Shown here piece by piece: positions 10,971 through 23,544 of a stretch of DNA of 64,000 nt. The notes under the pieces were generated by a model. It was not told the origin of the DNA. It searched no databases and saw only the letters and a program-made list of their open reading frames with translations. How positions within the stretch are numbered: the stretch's first letter is position 1; each line of letters opens with the position of its first letter. The stretch lies in NCBI RefSeq assembly GCF_001625215.2, contig NC_030386.2, positions 19,376,545 to 19,440,544 on the forward strand. Direction: 5' to 3'. The DNA is from Daucus carota subsp. sativus. Its lineage: Eukaryota; Streptophyta; Magnoliopsida; Apiales; Apiaceae. The translations under genes were made by a program, and so were the position numbers.

Positions 10971-13900
10971 ATGGAGGATTCGAACAACACAGCAAGGAAT
11001 GTGGCGCAAGCAATAGTCGCTGTACTTGAATGGAACTGCCCTCCTGATACTCGCAAAGCTGCTGTTTCGTATCTCGAATCCGTAAGCTTCTTCGCATTTT
11101 TCTCTGTAAAATGTATTTTTGTTTTTTTCTTTTCGTTGTTGTTGTGTATGTTGAATTTGTGTGTGAGATTTGGTTGATTGTGATGAAATAATTGTTGATA
11201 TTGGTGTATGTAATTTAGTTAGAATTGGAGTGGTGATCGGGTTTTGGTGGTATCGGTTTGGATGAGTTATGTAAATGATCTAGTTTGGTTATATATGTGT
11301 GTGTGTTGGTTCGTGTTTTTATATGGATGTGAAGGTTGTTATGATTGCTAGACTGTTAGTTCAGCTTGTAGCGGTTGATTGCTACTATTTGCGGTAAATG
11401 TATAACTGTTATGCCAAGATTAAAGTTATTTGTGTAATGTTATTGATTTATATATATATATATATATATATATTTAATTTTTCCATTGTATCCAGGGATT
11501 TATCCCTTTTTTCTTAAGAAACCTCTATATCCAAAATCTGAATGTCACAAAATCAAGGTGTTCGGCCCAGTCGCTGATTAATCGTCTTCCTAGGACAATT
11601 TTCGAAACAATGATGTTTATATGTATATATATATTTTCTGTTGGTAGAGGATATACTTACTGTTACTGATATTGATTTGTAAAGTTAAACCTTATGAGTG
11701 TAAACACATGGTTGTTAATGTGCTCATATATGGTGAAATGGTGGGAATCCCTTCATGAGCCCAAAAAGTAATGGCAGACCTATCTTTTTAATATGTTTGA
11801 AGATATTATAATATTCTAGGTTTGGTATGAAAAAGATAATTTTGGTATAGGATATTAATGTTTTCCTCCTATCTATAAATCTACTGCTGTGTAATTGCAA
11901 GCATTATGCAGGTGATGAATATTGAATGAAATGCGAGTGATTGAATACATTATACAAGTAATGAATGCGAGTGATTGAATATTTAATATCTGCCCCCATA
12001 CCTTTAATTTTATGGCTCCGCCCTGGTGGCATTGCAATGCGCGCCTGGGAGTTTATCACTCAATATGTCTGCTTTAATGTGGGTGGATCACTTCCACAAG
12101 TTATCTAGGGTTTTCTACACTCTCTATGTACAGACATTTCCCCCCCGATTTAAACGCTAATATAAAATTTAATATATATATATAGTTTCTTATAATTTCT
12201 TTTTCTTAAATGTTTGCAGGTAAAAGCAGGAGATGTGCGTGTCTTGGCAAATACATCTGTTCTATTAGTTAAAAAGGATTGGTCTACCGAAATTCGTATA
12301 CATGCCTTAAAATTGATGCAAGTATGCTTCGTGCCTGTTCTCATTTAAAATGTTTATGTATGATCTGTGTCAGTGACGTATCTGTTTAAAGGAAAACGGG
12401 GAAACTCGACTGTAATTAATTGTTTATAGTGTTATACCAGAGATCATAAATGGAAATCGTGCCGGTTCTGTAGCAATTTCTAGTATCTTTCAGGACTTTA
12501 TCCAAGGAGTTACTTTTTTGATAATTTCAAGTGCTATATTATATATACAAGTAGCCCATGATTTTCTTTAAGTATTTTATTCCAGATTAAACAATTGACA
12601 TTAAATTAATTATATAATTTGTTATACTTATAATCGCTATCCATTCTCTTGCAAGAGTTCTAATTTTCTAGTTTTTCTTTTGTCTGGTGATGTGAATACC
12701 TTACAACCATGTTTTTAGATTCATCTGATATCAATGAAGATTTTTTATTTCTGTCTTGTATCTGTTTTTTTCTGTGCAGCATGTAGTGCGATTACGGTGG
12801 GATGAGCTTAGTTCTAATGAAAGAAGAGACTTCACGAATGTTGCCATTGGTTTGTTGCCTGAAGTTGCAGGTCCTTGTGAAGTCTGGGCTTTGAAAAGTC
12901 AAACAGCTGCCCTCATCGCTGAGGTTTCTAGATTCTTGGTGTTTATTATGTTGTTGATTGGTAGTATGTTGCATAATAAATCATATATATAATATCTCTG
13001 CTGCAGATAGTCCGTAGAGAAGGTCTAAGTCTTTGGCAGGAGCTTCTTCCATCGCTAGTCTCCCTTTCCGCCAGTGGTCCTCTCCAAGTACTTCAATCGT
13101 TTGCAATCTTTGATGTATATTCTGTTTACATTAAGTTATGCAGCTGCATATGTTTTGATGTTGGAAAAATGGTTTTGTAGGCTGAGCTGGTGTCAATTAT
13201 ATTGAGGTGGCTTCCAGAAGATATCACAGTTCACAATGAAGACTTGGAAGGTTTATAGTTTAAGATTAAGAGTTATTGTTATCTGTTTACTTGGTTTTGC
13301 CATGTTCAATGTTGTAGAAAATTATTGAAAAGTATTAGATATCCATAGCTTTCACTGATATTTGTTCCTAATGATATTTTAATATAGGTGATAGGCGAAG
13401 GCTGTTGTTACGTGGACTAACCGATTCATTGCCTGAAATCTTGCCATTATTGTACTCTGTAAGTCCTGGCCATTATTATCCGTAGTTGATGATGATTTTC
13501 CTATAACTAAATATCTGTGTAAATTTTTCGCAAGACAGTTACTAGAAAGGCATTTCGGAGCTGCTTTAAGTGAAGCAGGTATGCAACAGATGGACTCTGC
13601 CAAACAGCATGCAGCTGCAGTAACATCTATTCTGAATGCTGTCAATGCCTATGCGGATTGGGCTCCTTTACCTGATCTTTCAAAATATGGGATAATTCAT
13701 GGGTACTTAGTATATTTTAATATGTTAAGCATTATTATTTGTGATTTTGACATTGATATATACCCTTTTTGTCCTCCCAGCTGTAGCTTCTTACTCTCAG
13801 CGCCCGACTTTCGTCTTCATGCATGTGATTTTTTCAAGCTCGTCTCTTCAAGGTACGTTCTATAAATTATTTAACTAATTGAACAGCTGTATGTGGAAAT

Positions 13901-16900
13901 TATGCAAAGTCAGGTGGTCTCTGCTAAAGGTGACTACTGAATCTTGGTATTTATTGTTTGCAGGAAGCGACCTGTTGATGCAGACACCGCATATGATTCG
14001 GCAATGAGTAATGTTTTTCAGGTGTTGATGAATGTGTCAAGAGAATTCTTGAGCAAAACTGGACCTCATGCTGCTACTATTGATGAGAATGAATTTGAAT
14101 ATGCTGAATATATATGTGAGAGTATGGTGTCTCTGGGTACATTTAACCTAAAATGTATTAGTGGTGACAGCACAATAATCCCTTTCTACCTTCAGCAGGT
14201 ATGTTAATGCTCCTTATTTCAGACAGTCGTGTTGTATTAACTTTGAGATGTCTCATTGAATTATATTTTAACTACATGATCCATGTTCCTCTTTCCTTTA
14301 TTCTTTTTCTCCAGATGCTAGGATATTTTCAACATTTTAAGCTAGATCTGCACTACCAGACTCTATTCTTTTGGCTGGTATAGTTTCCTATTCTTTTTCC
14401 TTTTTATTAGTATATTTGGAGTTTTGAATCATCATATGTACTATTTGTCCTATTTAAAGTATTTTTTGTTTGTTTGATATGGTAGGCTTTGTTGCGAGAT
14501 TTACTTCTAAAGCCAAAGGTTATTCAACATGCAGCTGTTGACAGTTCATTGAACAATCTGAGCTCTGGTTCTAAACAAGCTGACGATGGGAAGATGAATA
14601 TTTTAAGTTTTCTGAATGAAGATATATTTAGTATTATGCTGGAAATCACATTTCAACGCATGGTCAAAAAAGAAAGAGTACAATCTGGCACAGCATATGG
14701 TATTGGGGCACTGGAATTGTGGAGTGATGATATTGAGGGTAAAGGAGATTTCAGTCAGTACCGTTCAAGACTGGTACGTCTTCCATGCCTATGCTTTTAA
14801 CAGGATTGTAGTATCTGCCTGTATCATATACTATTTTCTTGATCTTACATATGATCTTGCACTTAAATTTCTGGAAACCTTTATGATCATCTTGGCATCT
14901 TAAACTATAATCAATTGATAATGTTTGTCTGATGAAGATTTTTTGCGACTGAGACTCACACATGTAGACTTTTCTTTCCAGTTGCTAGTCGACTACTTTT
15001 TTTTGGCGGCTTTCCGACTAGTCGACTCAATAACAGTGTTGCCTACTTACACCGACACGGCATCGCTGAAAATATAAATAGCATCCACCAAATATTATGA
15101 ACATAAAAGCATGATGGGTTTGTTTGGAACATGACCCTATATAGTTTATGTGTGTCTGTGTGCGCTTCAGTAAATCTGAACTATCTTCATCTTAATTTGA
15201 AGCTATTAGTTGGTGGTGACTATTTTTGAATAGATGAGAGACTTCGACGGTGACAAATATCTGTATAGATGAGAGCATCAGCATTAGCTATTTCTATCAC
15301 AGAGATGTCAAGTTATATTTACTGAACATAATTTTATAATATTTTGATCATATATTTTAAAGAATTGCCTTCTGCAAAATAACTAAATTTTCTGTAAATG
15401 AGAAGGTAAAACACAAATTTTTATAATTTAGTAAAGATCCTCTAGAAAGACAAATTAATAAATAAAACTGTCAATGTTAGAGACTTTTCTTCTATGTGAT
15501 TATTGTCTCCTTAATAAATTACTATATATTTGAATGTAAAAATATGTGATTTTTAATATCTGAAATAGAGATCTCAAACAAAATAAATTGATATTATTCG
15601 GCTCATTAATTAAAAAAGTCAAAGTTAACCGCCAACAATATATGTAAAATATTATATAAATTACAATATTCATATATCAAATAAAAAGTTCTCTGAAATA
15701 TTTGACATATATCGAAAAATGAATTAGAGTTAGGAAATTTTAGATATAGATTTAGGTTGCAACTCTGTCAGGATTGTGTTTTCGCTATGATTGTCTATGA
15801 TATACTTGGAAGGAATAGATTTAGCTTGCAACCATACTGTGATTTTTAGTTGTTAATCAACTCTGTTATTTATTTCTTGTAGACTGTACTTTATATCTGT
15901 CTCACTGATTTATAAATTCTCATTACAGACAGAGTTGATTCGGCTAATTACCTGTAGCAAGCCTCTCCTAGCTGCTACTAAGGTTTCCGAGAAAATTTTA
16001 ATAATCATCAATGCCTTTTCACTTGATCCAACTGCTCAGGTTTGATCCTGTCTTTTGTACTTGTCATGACTTGTTACAGTATCTTCTAATTCAGTATTGT
16101 TGATTAATATGCTTCATCATTTTCTTTTGCTGTAGAATTTTGCCGCAATGGAAAGCATGCAATTTGCTCTAGACAACATTGTGAGTGCAATTTATGGCGG
16201 CTCAACTGATTATAACAATAATGATTCTGAGATACGAGTTTCATTAGGCAGAATTCTTGAAGGTATACATTTGATTTTCTTTTTCCTTCTCTTCTCGGTA
16301 CAATATACGCATTCGATTATATTTAATATATTGGTTTGAACTTTAAGTATAGGGAAGGGAGAGTAATGATTCAGTCTCATGGATCAGCCTTGTGCATCCT
16401 TTATTTGGTTTTTGCATAGACATATCAAAGAGTTTAAGTTTCTGATTTTATGTTGATTCTTTTGATTATTTTAAACCACAAGGTCTACTTCAACAACTGC
16501 TTTCATTGAAATGGACTGAACCAACGTTTGTGGAACTACTTGGGCACTATTTAGATGCAATGGGGCCTTTCTTAAAGTACCATGCTGATGCTGTGGGAAG
16601 CGTGATAAATAAGCTGTTCGAGCTTTTAAATTCACTTCCATTTGTTGTAAAGGTTTGTTCTGCAACTACATTTTTCTTGTACTAGGTAGTTTACAAGAAA
16701 ATTGCTTGGCTTTGCAAGTATAACTTCTTCATAAACTGCAGGATCCTGCTACAAGTACGGCTCGCCACGCAAGATTGCAGATATGTACATCATTTATTCG
16801 AATTGCCAAAACAGCTGGAAAAAGCCTTCTTCCTCATATGAAGGTATAGTGTATCTTTGTTCTCCATTCTGATTGTGTGTTGCAAGATTTAAGTAGTCAA

Positions 16901-19900
16901 TCTTTATTGTTGTGTGTAAGAATTACTCACATATATAGAGATGGATCGAATAAAAATTGTTAATATATAAAGTTGCGTACCTTTTAGTACATATTAGACC
17001 AAAGTTATATTTGTATTGAACCTTACTTGTACATGTGTAAAATTAGTTTGAGTTTAATAAGTTATTTTCAATGCCATCGATTCCTAGGGAGGTCACTGTT
17101 TCCAAATTAGGGTATAGGAAGGAATGTGTATGGTTTGTTTAGTTGTAACGTTCATTCTAAGAGATAAAATATTCAGATACCAGACTCTACATGTATAACT
17201 AAGGGTTAATCCTCTATTTCGTCACCGTACTGGAACAAAACTTTCAGTTGGCCTACCGAGTCAAAAAAGTTTTCATTGGATGGAAAAAAAACAGAGTCGG
17301 GAGGGAGCTGTGCAGGCTATATCGCAGCCGGAGACGATAAAGGGAAAGAGAGAAGGAGAGGCTGTGTGAGAGGGTCTGTGTCAGGAGGGAGGGTTTACAG
17401 TGGTGTTATGTACAAGCTTGGTGCCAATAGATAGGTTGTCATCCGGTGGCGATTAGTAAATCTTGATATAGCAATATAATTCTAAAGGAAGCTTTACAAA
17501 TCAATTTCATTATCGTAATGGTCTGTGCTCTGCACCAAATCTGGTGTAATATGTTACCCAATGGCTGATAGGCGGTGGTGGGGGAGATAAAAGGAGGATT
17601 ACGGAGGAGTAGTGGTCGGGTATGTGTGCTGATTCGATATGTACTATTGTTTGGCAGCTAATTAGTCTATCTCACTCTAAATACAGAACACATACATACC
17701 GTTTGTCGTGCCAGAGCTTGGTTATAAGACCAGAAATGATCCTATTGACCAAGACAGACACCATTTCTTCCCAAAGCATCCTCCTGGGCTCTAATTATAT
17801 CCATTCGGATATGACCATACAAACCATTTTACATCAACGTAATGCTTAACCGTGAGTCACATAACGAGAGACAGATTCCGGCAGCGGATGACAGGGGCTG
17901 GAGAGGCGGTTTAAATGAATTTTTTTTCACTCGGTGGGCTAACTGAAAATTTTAGTTCAGTACAGTTACGAAATAGAACATCAATCTGTAAAAACTTAAC
18001 AGAGACTAACGGAATGGCCTATTTGAAAATTTTAAATTATACAATTAGTTGACTGAAAACTTTTTTGACTCGGTAGGCCAACTGAAAGTTTTGGTCAGTA
18101 GAGTGATGAAATAGAGCATTAACCCGTATAACTAAGGTATGCCTTTTAAATTTCACTTTTTAGGAAAGTTCCAGTTAAAGGTTTCACCTTTTATTTTATT
18201 ACCAAGGTGGTCTTATTTTTTTAATTGGTTGCAAATGTCACCTCATTAAGGTTCAACACATATATAATCTGAGAACTGGCGTGCTGTAAGATCTGTTCAT
18301 TCTATGGATTCTGTAATCTTGTCATATCTTGCATGAGCTACTTATTTTCCTTCTTTTTTTACTCTCTTTACTGCTGAGCTTAGTTTTTTTATTTGCGTGA
18401 TCTAGTTGGAACTTATTCTAAATTTTTGTTTCTCCATATTTTTTATCTGTTAACAAATTTAGTAGACTTTGTATATGATATTCACCCTCTTAAGCCATTT
18501 CCCTAATATTCCTGTACTTACTTTTAGTTCCATTGTTCTATAGGCAATAGCTGACACAATGTCTTACTTGCAAAAAGAAGGTGGTCTTCTTCGTGGGGAG
18601 CATAATCTGCTAGGGGAAGCATTTCTTATCATGGCTTCTGCTGCTGGGTAAATAATTACAAGGCGTTTTTTAAATCTGTTTTTTCTATTTATACTATATT
18701 AATTACTTTCATGCTTCTAATTCTTGTGCAGGGTTCAACAGCAGCAAGAAGTTTTAGTATGGTTACTTGAACCTTTGAGTAAACAGTGGATACAAACTGA
18801 ATGGCAAAATGAGTTTTTATCAGACCCGAATGGTTTGATTCGCTTGTGTTCTGAGACAAAGTTCATGTGGTCACTTTTCCACACTGTAACATTTTTTGAG
18901 AAGGCTCTTAAGAGAAGCGGTGTCAGAAAAGGCAGTTCAAGTGTACTGAACACTTCATCAGAAAATTATGTTCCCTGTCATCCTATGGCATCTCATCTGT
19001 CATGGATGCTGCCTCCTCTTTTGAAAGTAAGTTTGCTTCTGTAAAGAAATGGTCAGTAAAATACTCATACATATTCGGCAAATGTCATCTAATTTGCTTG
19101 TTTGCATTGAATAAAGTGATTATTCTAATAATGGCATGTTTATATTCACAGCTGCTTCGAGGTATACATTCTCTATGGTCGCCGCCTGTTACTCAAGCTT
19201 TACCTGGAGAAATGAAAGCTGCAATGGTTATGAGTGATGTAGAGCGGACAAGTCTTCTCGGTGAAGGAAATTTAAAATCGTCCAGGACTGCATTGAATTT
19301 TATTGATGGAACTCAATTCGACATGAATAAAGAAGGCTCTACAGAGTCAAATGAAAATGATATACGGAATTGGTTGAAGGGTATAAGAGATAGCGGGTAT
19401 GTTCTGAAATTTTAATATGTTCTTCTGGATCATATATGCAGAAAGACTGCTGGTTTAGTTATAAAAAGAATGTCATGATGATGGGCAGAGCTGTGTGGGT
19501 CATAAAGGAACAACCTATATGTCTTTTGTTGAGCCTCATCAATTTTGATTTTTTTTATTTGGGCAAGACGGAAAGTAAAACATATACTATTTTATGTATA
19601 TATATGTGTTTCTTGTTTGTAATTTCCATCAACAGATAGAGCTTATGTTTGATCAGAAACCATTTTGTGATTGTATAGCAGAAGTTATAGTATAATATCA
19701 AATTATAAATAATATATATATGACGCTTCTCATATTAAGTATTATCTATTTATCTGTAAACTATGCTTGATAAAATTATTTCTTCTATATGCATTTTGGT
19801 TATCTGATGAATTCATGAAATTACTTAAACTAGGTATAACGTACTGGGCTTATCAGCAACCATTGGGGATTCATTTTTCAAAACTATGGATGCCCATTCC

Positions 19901-21650
19901 GTAGCTTTGGCTTTATTGGAGAATGTACAGTCAATGGAATTCAGACATATGAGGCAGCTTGTTCATTCAATTTATATACCATTAATCAAATGCTGCCCAT
20001 CAGATATGTGGGAGTTGTGGTTAGAAAAGCTTTTGCATCCAATATTCCTGTACTCGCAGCAGGCCCTTAGTTGTTCATGGTCCAGTCTTAAACAGGAAGG
20101 TAGAGCAAAGGTTCCAGATCGTCTTGGCATACCTGCAGACTCCGACTTGAAAGTGGAAGTAATGGAGGAAAAGCTACTGCGAGGCTTGACTCGTGAGATC
20201 TGTACGCTCCTCTCGATTTTGGGTTCCCAAGGATTGAATACTGGTCTTCCTTTAGTAGAGCAGTCTGGGCATGTTAATCGGGTGGATGTGTCTGCACTTA
20301 AAGAATTGGATGCATTTTCTTCTAGTTCCATGATTGGGTATGCTTGCATGTATTGCTCATGAGAATTTTTTTTATTGCGGTTAGTGGCAGGTAATAACAG
20401 ATATGTTTTCTGATTTCTGATTTATAAAGTTTAATTTAAATGCAGTTTCCTTTTGAAGCACAAAGGCCTAGCTCTACTGGCACTGCAGATAGTTTTAGAC
20501 ACCTTTAAGTGGGGAGATGGTGAATCTGTGACTAAAGTTTCTTCCTTCTGTGGATCTATTGTTCTCTTGGCTGTTTCATCTAGCAATGCTGAACTCCGAG
20601 AATTTGTTGCAAAGGATTTGTTTTATGCAATAATTAGTAGTTTGGAATTTGATTCAAATGTTAATGTCAGCGCTGAGCTTGTTGGTCTATGCCGTGAAAT
20701 CTTTGTTTATCTATCTGATAGAGACCCAGCACCCAGGCAGGTTGGTGTGATTCCTTAAGTTGTTTAATTTGTAGTATGATGGATATTCTTGATTGCAATT
20801 TAATAGTCTTTGCCCTTGTGTGCAACCATATTTTATGTTATCGCAGGTGTTACTCTCCCTTCCTTGCATTGCACCCCAAGATCTTCTTGCTTTTGAAGAA
20901 GCTTTAGCAAAGACGAGCAGTCCCAAGGAACAGAAGCAACATATGAGGAGCTTATTGTTGCTAGCTACAGGAAACAAGCTAAAAGCTCTTGCGAATCCTA
21001 AAAGTGTTGGTGTGATTACCAATGTTTCTGGTCAGTACCAACATCTAATATATTTCAGCTCAACTAATAATATATATGAGTGCTTTTGTCCTTTTTTTGT
21101 ATATGGAGTGTTGCCAATCATTCTAAAGCTGAAGTGTCTGTTATTTGTCCTTTCAATACTTCTCTGGCGGGTTGACTGTGTTAGTTATATATGTTGGTTA
21201 TAATTTAAAGAGCCATGGTAGTGTATGGTAGTGTATTGAAAACTTACAATAAGATATAACATTGTGCCAAAAAAGTGATATTAAAATATTGAGGATCAGT
21301 ATTGCTTTGGATGTTCAGCAGCATGTCTTAATGAGGTTTAACTAATATCAAGTAAGCTTATAGTCTGTAACAACTGATTTTGGTAATGCCACGTGTAGAA
21401 CAACTTCAATTGTTTTGTAATATTGTAAATCCCCAATATTAGTGTTTGACATTACGATGGTCAATCTGCGCTTGGAGTTGGAGGGTTTGTTTGTGAGCTC
21501 TGTCACCTGGAAAATCTATCAAAAAGTATCTTTCATGGCTTTGTTACTGATTATTACGTCTTAATGTTTTCAGCTAGGCCTCGCAGTTTGGTCCCTGCTC
21601 CAGAGCCCAGAAATGAGGAAGGCCCTATAGGTCTAGCAGCAATCATGTAA
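10971..21650 (+). CDS. HST: HASTY, plant exportin-5 orthologue
   Basis: 22 exons, all GT-AG: 10971-11081, 12220-12321, 12780-12923, 13007-13087, 13181-13250, 13388-13458, 13539-13702, 13781-13852, 13964-14198, 14315-14377, 14486-14773, 15929-16039, 16136-16262, 16483-16652, 16742-16843, 18544-18647, 18732-19026, 19152-19396, 19834-20337, 20446-20740, 20847-21030, 21574-21650. They sum to 3615 nt, or 1204 residues, against about 1200 for Arabidopsis HST. The N-terminal part is the Ran-binding importin-beta-like region, followed by the HEAT-type exportin body. Strongly conserved pieces are 'GDRRRLLLRGLT', 'DPATSTARHARLQICTSFIR', 'QQQQEVLVWLLEPLS' and 'YLSDRDPAPRQVLLSLPC'. HST is a nuclear envelope exportin-5 family karyopherin needed for normal microRNA accumulation. 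Intron 15 hosts a transposon. All exons are open, so the gene looks functional. Confidence 0.97.
11452..11472. repeat. TA microsatellite in HASTY intron 1
   Basis: An uninterrupted TA dinucleotide run of about 20 bases in the first intron (11082-12219). Confidence 0.85.
17203..18125. mobile_element. MULE-like non-autonomous transposon in HASTY intron 15
   Basis: A 923-bp element with terminal inverted repeats of about 70 bases. The left end is GGGTTAATCCTCTATTTCG. The reverse complement of the right end is GGGTTAATGCTCTATTTCA. Both continue with 'TTTCAGTTGGCCTACCGAGT'. A perfect 10-bp target duplication, GTATAACTAA, flanks it (17193-17202 and 18126-18135). Long inverted repeats plus a 9-11 bp duplication point to the Mutator superfamily. 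The interior has no transposase-like frame. It makes intron 15 (16844-18543) 1.7 kb long but leaves both splice sites intact. Confidence 0.88.
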
Positions 21651-23230
21651 AGGTCTTCTTCAGAGTTTATTAGCGTGTACAGGGACATAATTTAGTTTTA
21701 CAAAGGGTTACAAGTTTAACAGGTTATGGAGCATGACAGTGGAGAACTACAAATTGTGGTATAATACAGGAAATGACAGATGGGGGGCATTAACAGCGTA
21801 TTAGTTTTCTATATGCAATCTTTGCCGTGTTTGTAATGTTGTCGAAATTCATTGTTATAATATATATTTCCCTGAACCCCAATTTTGTCGGTTTTTCACC
21901 GCCATCATATCTTTTGTTGAAGATGAGCCCTGAACTTGTTGTACTTACATTTTTGCTAGCAGCCAATTATGTATCAATGGTTATATCGTGGCCTTTCTAT
22001 CATTTTAGTAGCTTTGTATTGTGGTGACATACACTAATGAGTTTGGTAATGCAGGGGATTCCCTTGCTCCCCAGTTTTTATTGGAGAATGGAGAGACCCA
22101 CTTTTGGAATGAAAGTTTTGGAGTGAAACTATGTTATATTTTTACTTACTTTCACTTGCTTTCATTCCTTTAAAAAACTCGGGAGCACAAGTAGGAGTGA
22201 AAGTTAGATAACTTTACTTCCTCTTCATTTGCTTTCCTCTCTTTTTAAAAGTCAGGAGTAGGGTGTAAATCATTTTTCTTAAAATAATATAATATACGAG
22301 TTTTAACAAGTTAATACATTAAATATCTTGATACTTTTAATCCTAATTTTTTTATATTTGCTTTTTATTTGTATTTTTATTATTATTTGAAAGAAAGGTA
22401 GGAGAGAGAAGTGAATAGAATTGGAGGGAAGTATTATATTTTATCCTACCTAGGAGGGAGAAGTCATTGAAACACAATTTTGTCACGTATGGTTTAAATT
22501 TAAAGTTAAGAGTGTGTTTGAATAAATCATTGAAGATATGTGTTTTTTTAATTTTTATTTATTTTTGAATTGAAAATTTAAGAAAAAATGACAATAAAAT
22601 TTTATGTAAACTTGATAAAAGTTAAAAATATTTCACTGTGGTGGCCAATATTAACAATACTTTATATGGAAATATAAATTGCGTAATTTATATTTTGTTT
22701 ATCTTATTTTGTAAATGCGCATTAAGAAAAGGTGAATTCAAAATCGTCAAATGCCTATTCCAAAAACACAAATAATATTTACTATTTCAAATTAGTAATC
22801 CATATTTTTCTTTGCTGTCAAATTAACCAATTTTGACTGGACATTGCAGTTTTGTTTTTTTAATAATTTTAAGAAACTGAAAATTATATTTTGAAAAAAT
22901 ATATATATATATATATTATTAATTTAATTTTATAATATTTTTTATAATATTTTTTAATTGTATAGCATATGTAACTTTTAGTCCAAATCGATCAACTTGA
23001 CGAAAATATATATAAAAAAATGGATTATTAATCTTAAACGGGAAAAGTTAAAAAGACTAGGTTGAATAGAATTTCTTAAACTCCGGGTCAACAATATATA
23101 AACTACTTTATAGTTTCTCCACCTTTTTCACCCATGCAAAGGCGCTTATATATAATATAATATAAATTGCAGCTTCATCTTTTCCCTTACATACAGGAAC
23201 TTTAATGAATGATCTATCTTCAACAAAACC
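21651..23230. other. HASTY 3' UTR and intergenic region before NHX
   Basis: The first ~350-400 bases are probably the HASTY 3' UTR. The remainder is AT-rich with no supported gene. Towards 23100-23200 a TATATAATATAATATA stretch precedes the presumed NHX leader. Confidence 0.4.
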
Positions 23231-23544
23231 GAACATTATGTATTGCTGCATGTTATTTCATCTTTGAATATTTCTGAAAATGCCCTTCTTCACATTCTCC
23301 TAATTGGTTAGTCATCATGCAATTTTTTAATCATTTTCAATCATAATTTCGAATAAAATGATCATATTCTTAATCCCAATTTTTAAAATTTTTCTTGGTA
23401 ACAAATGGTATAAAATATCATGATTTTGGTGTTATGGTCTAACCTTTGTTGATGATGTAATGATGTTAATGCATGTGTTACAGGGCAGGAGAGAATTGTT
23501 GTTTAGAATGATTTTGTGTTACAGGATTGCATAAGCTGAGTGAA
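23231..23544 (+). promoter_or_regulatory. 5' leader of NHX with a probable leader intron
   Basis: The coding start at 23545 is preceded by a good splice acceptor (TTTTGTGTTACAG ending at 23524) with no in-frame upstream ATG, so a 5' UTR intron is likely. Leader introns are known in related NHX1 genes. The donor could not be fixed with confidence. Confidence 0.45.

Noticed and set aside
23527-23544. Upstream in-frame start of NHX at 23527
   Set aside because: It is a TTG directly after a splice acceptor in the leader; the ATG at 23545 is the natural start.
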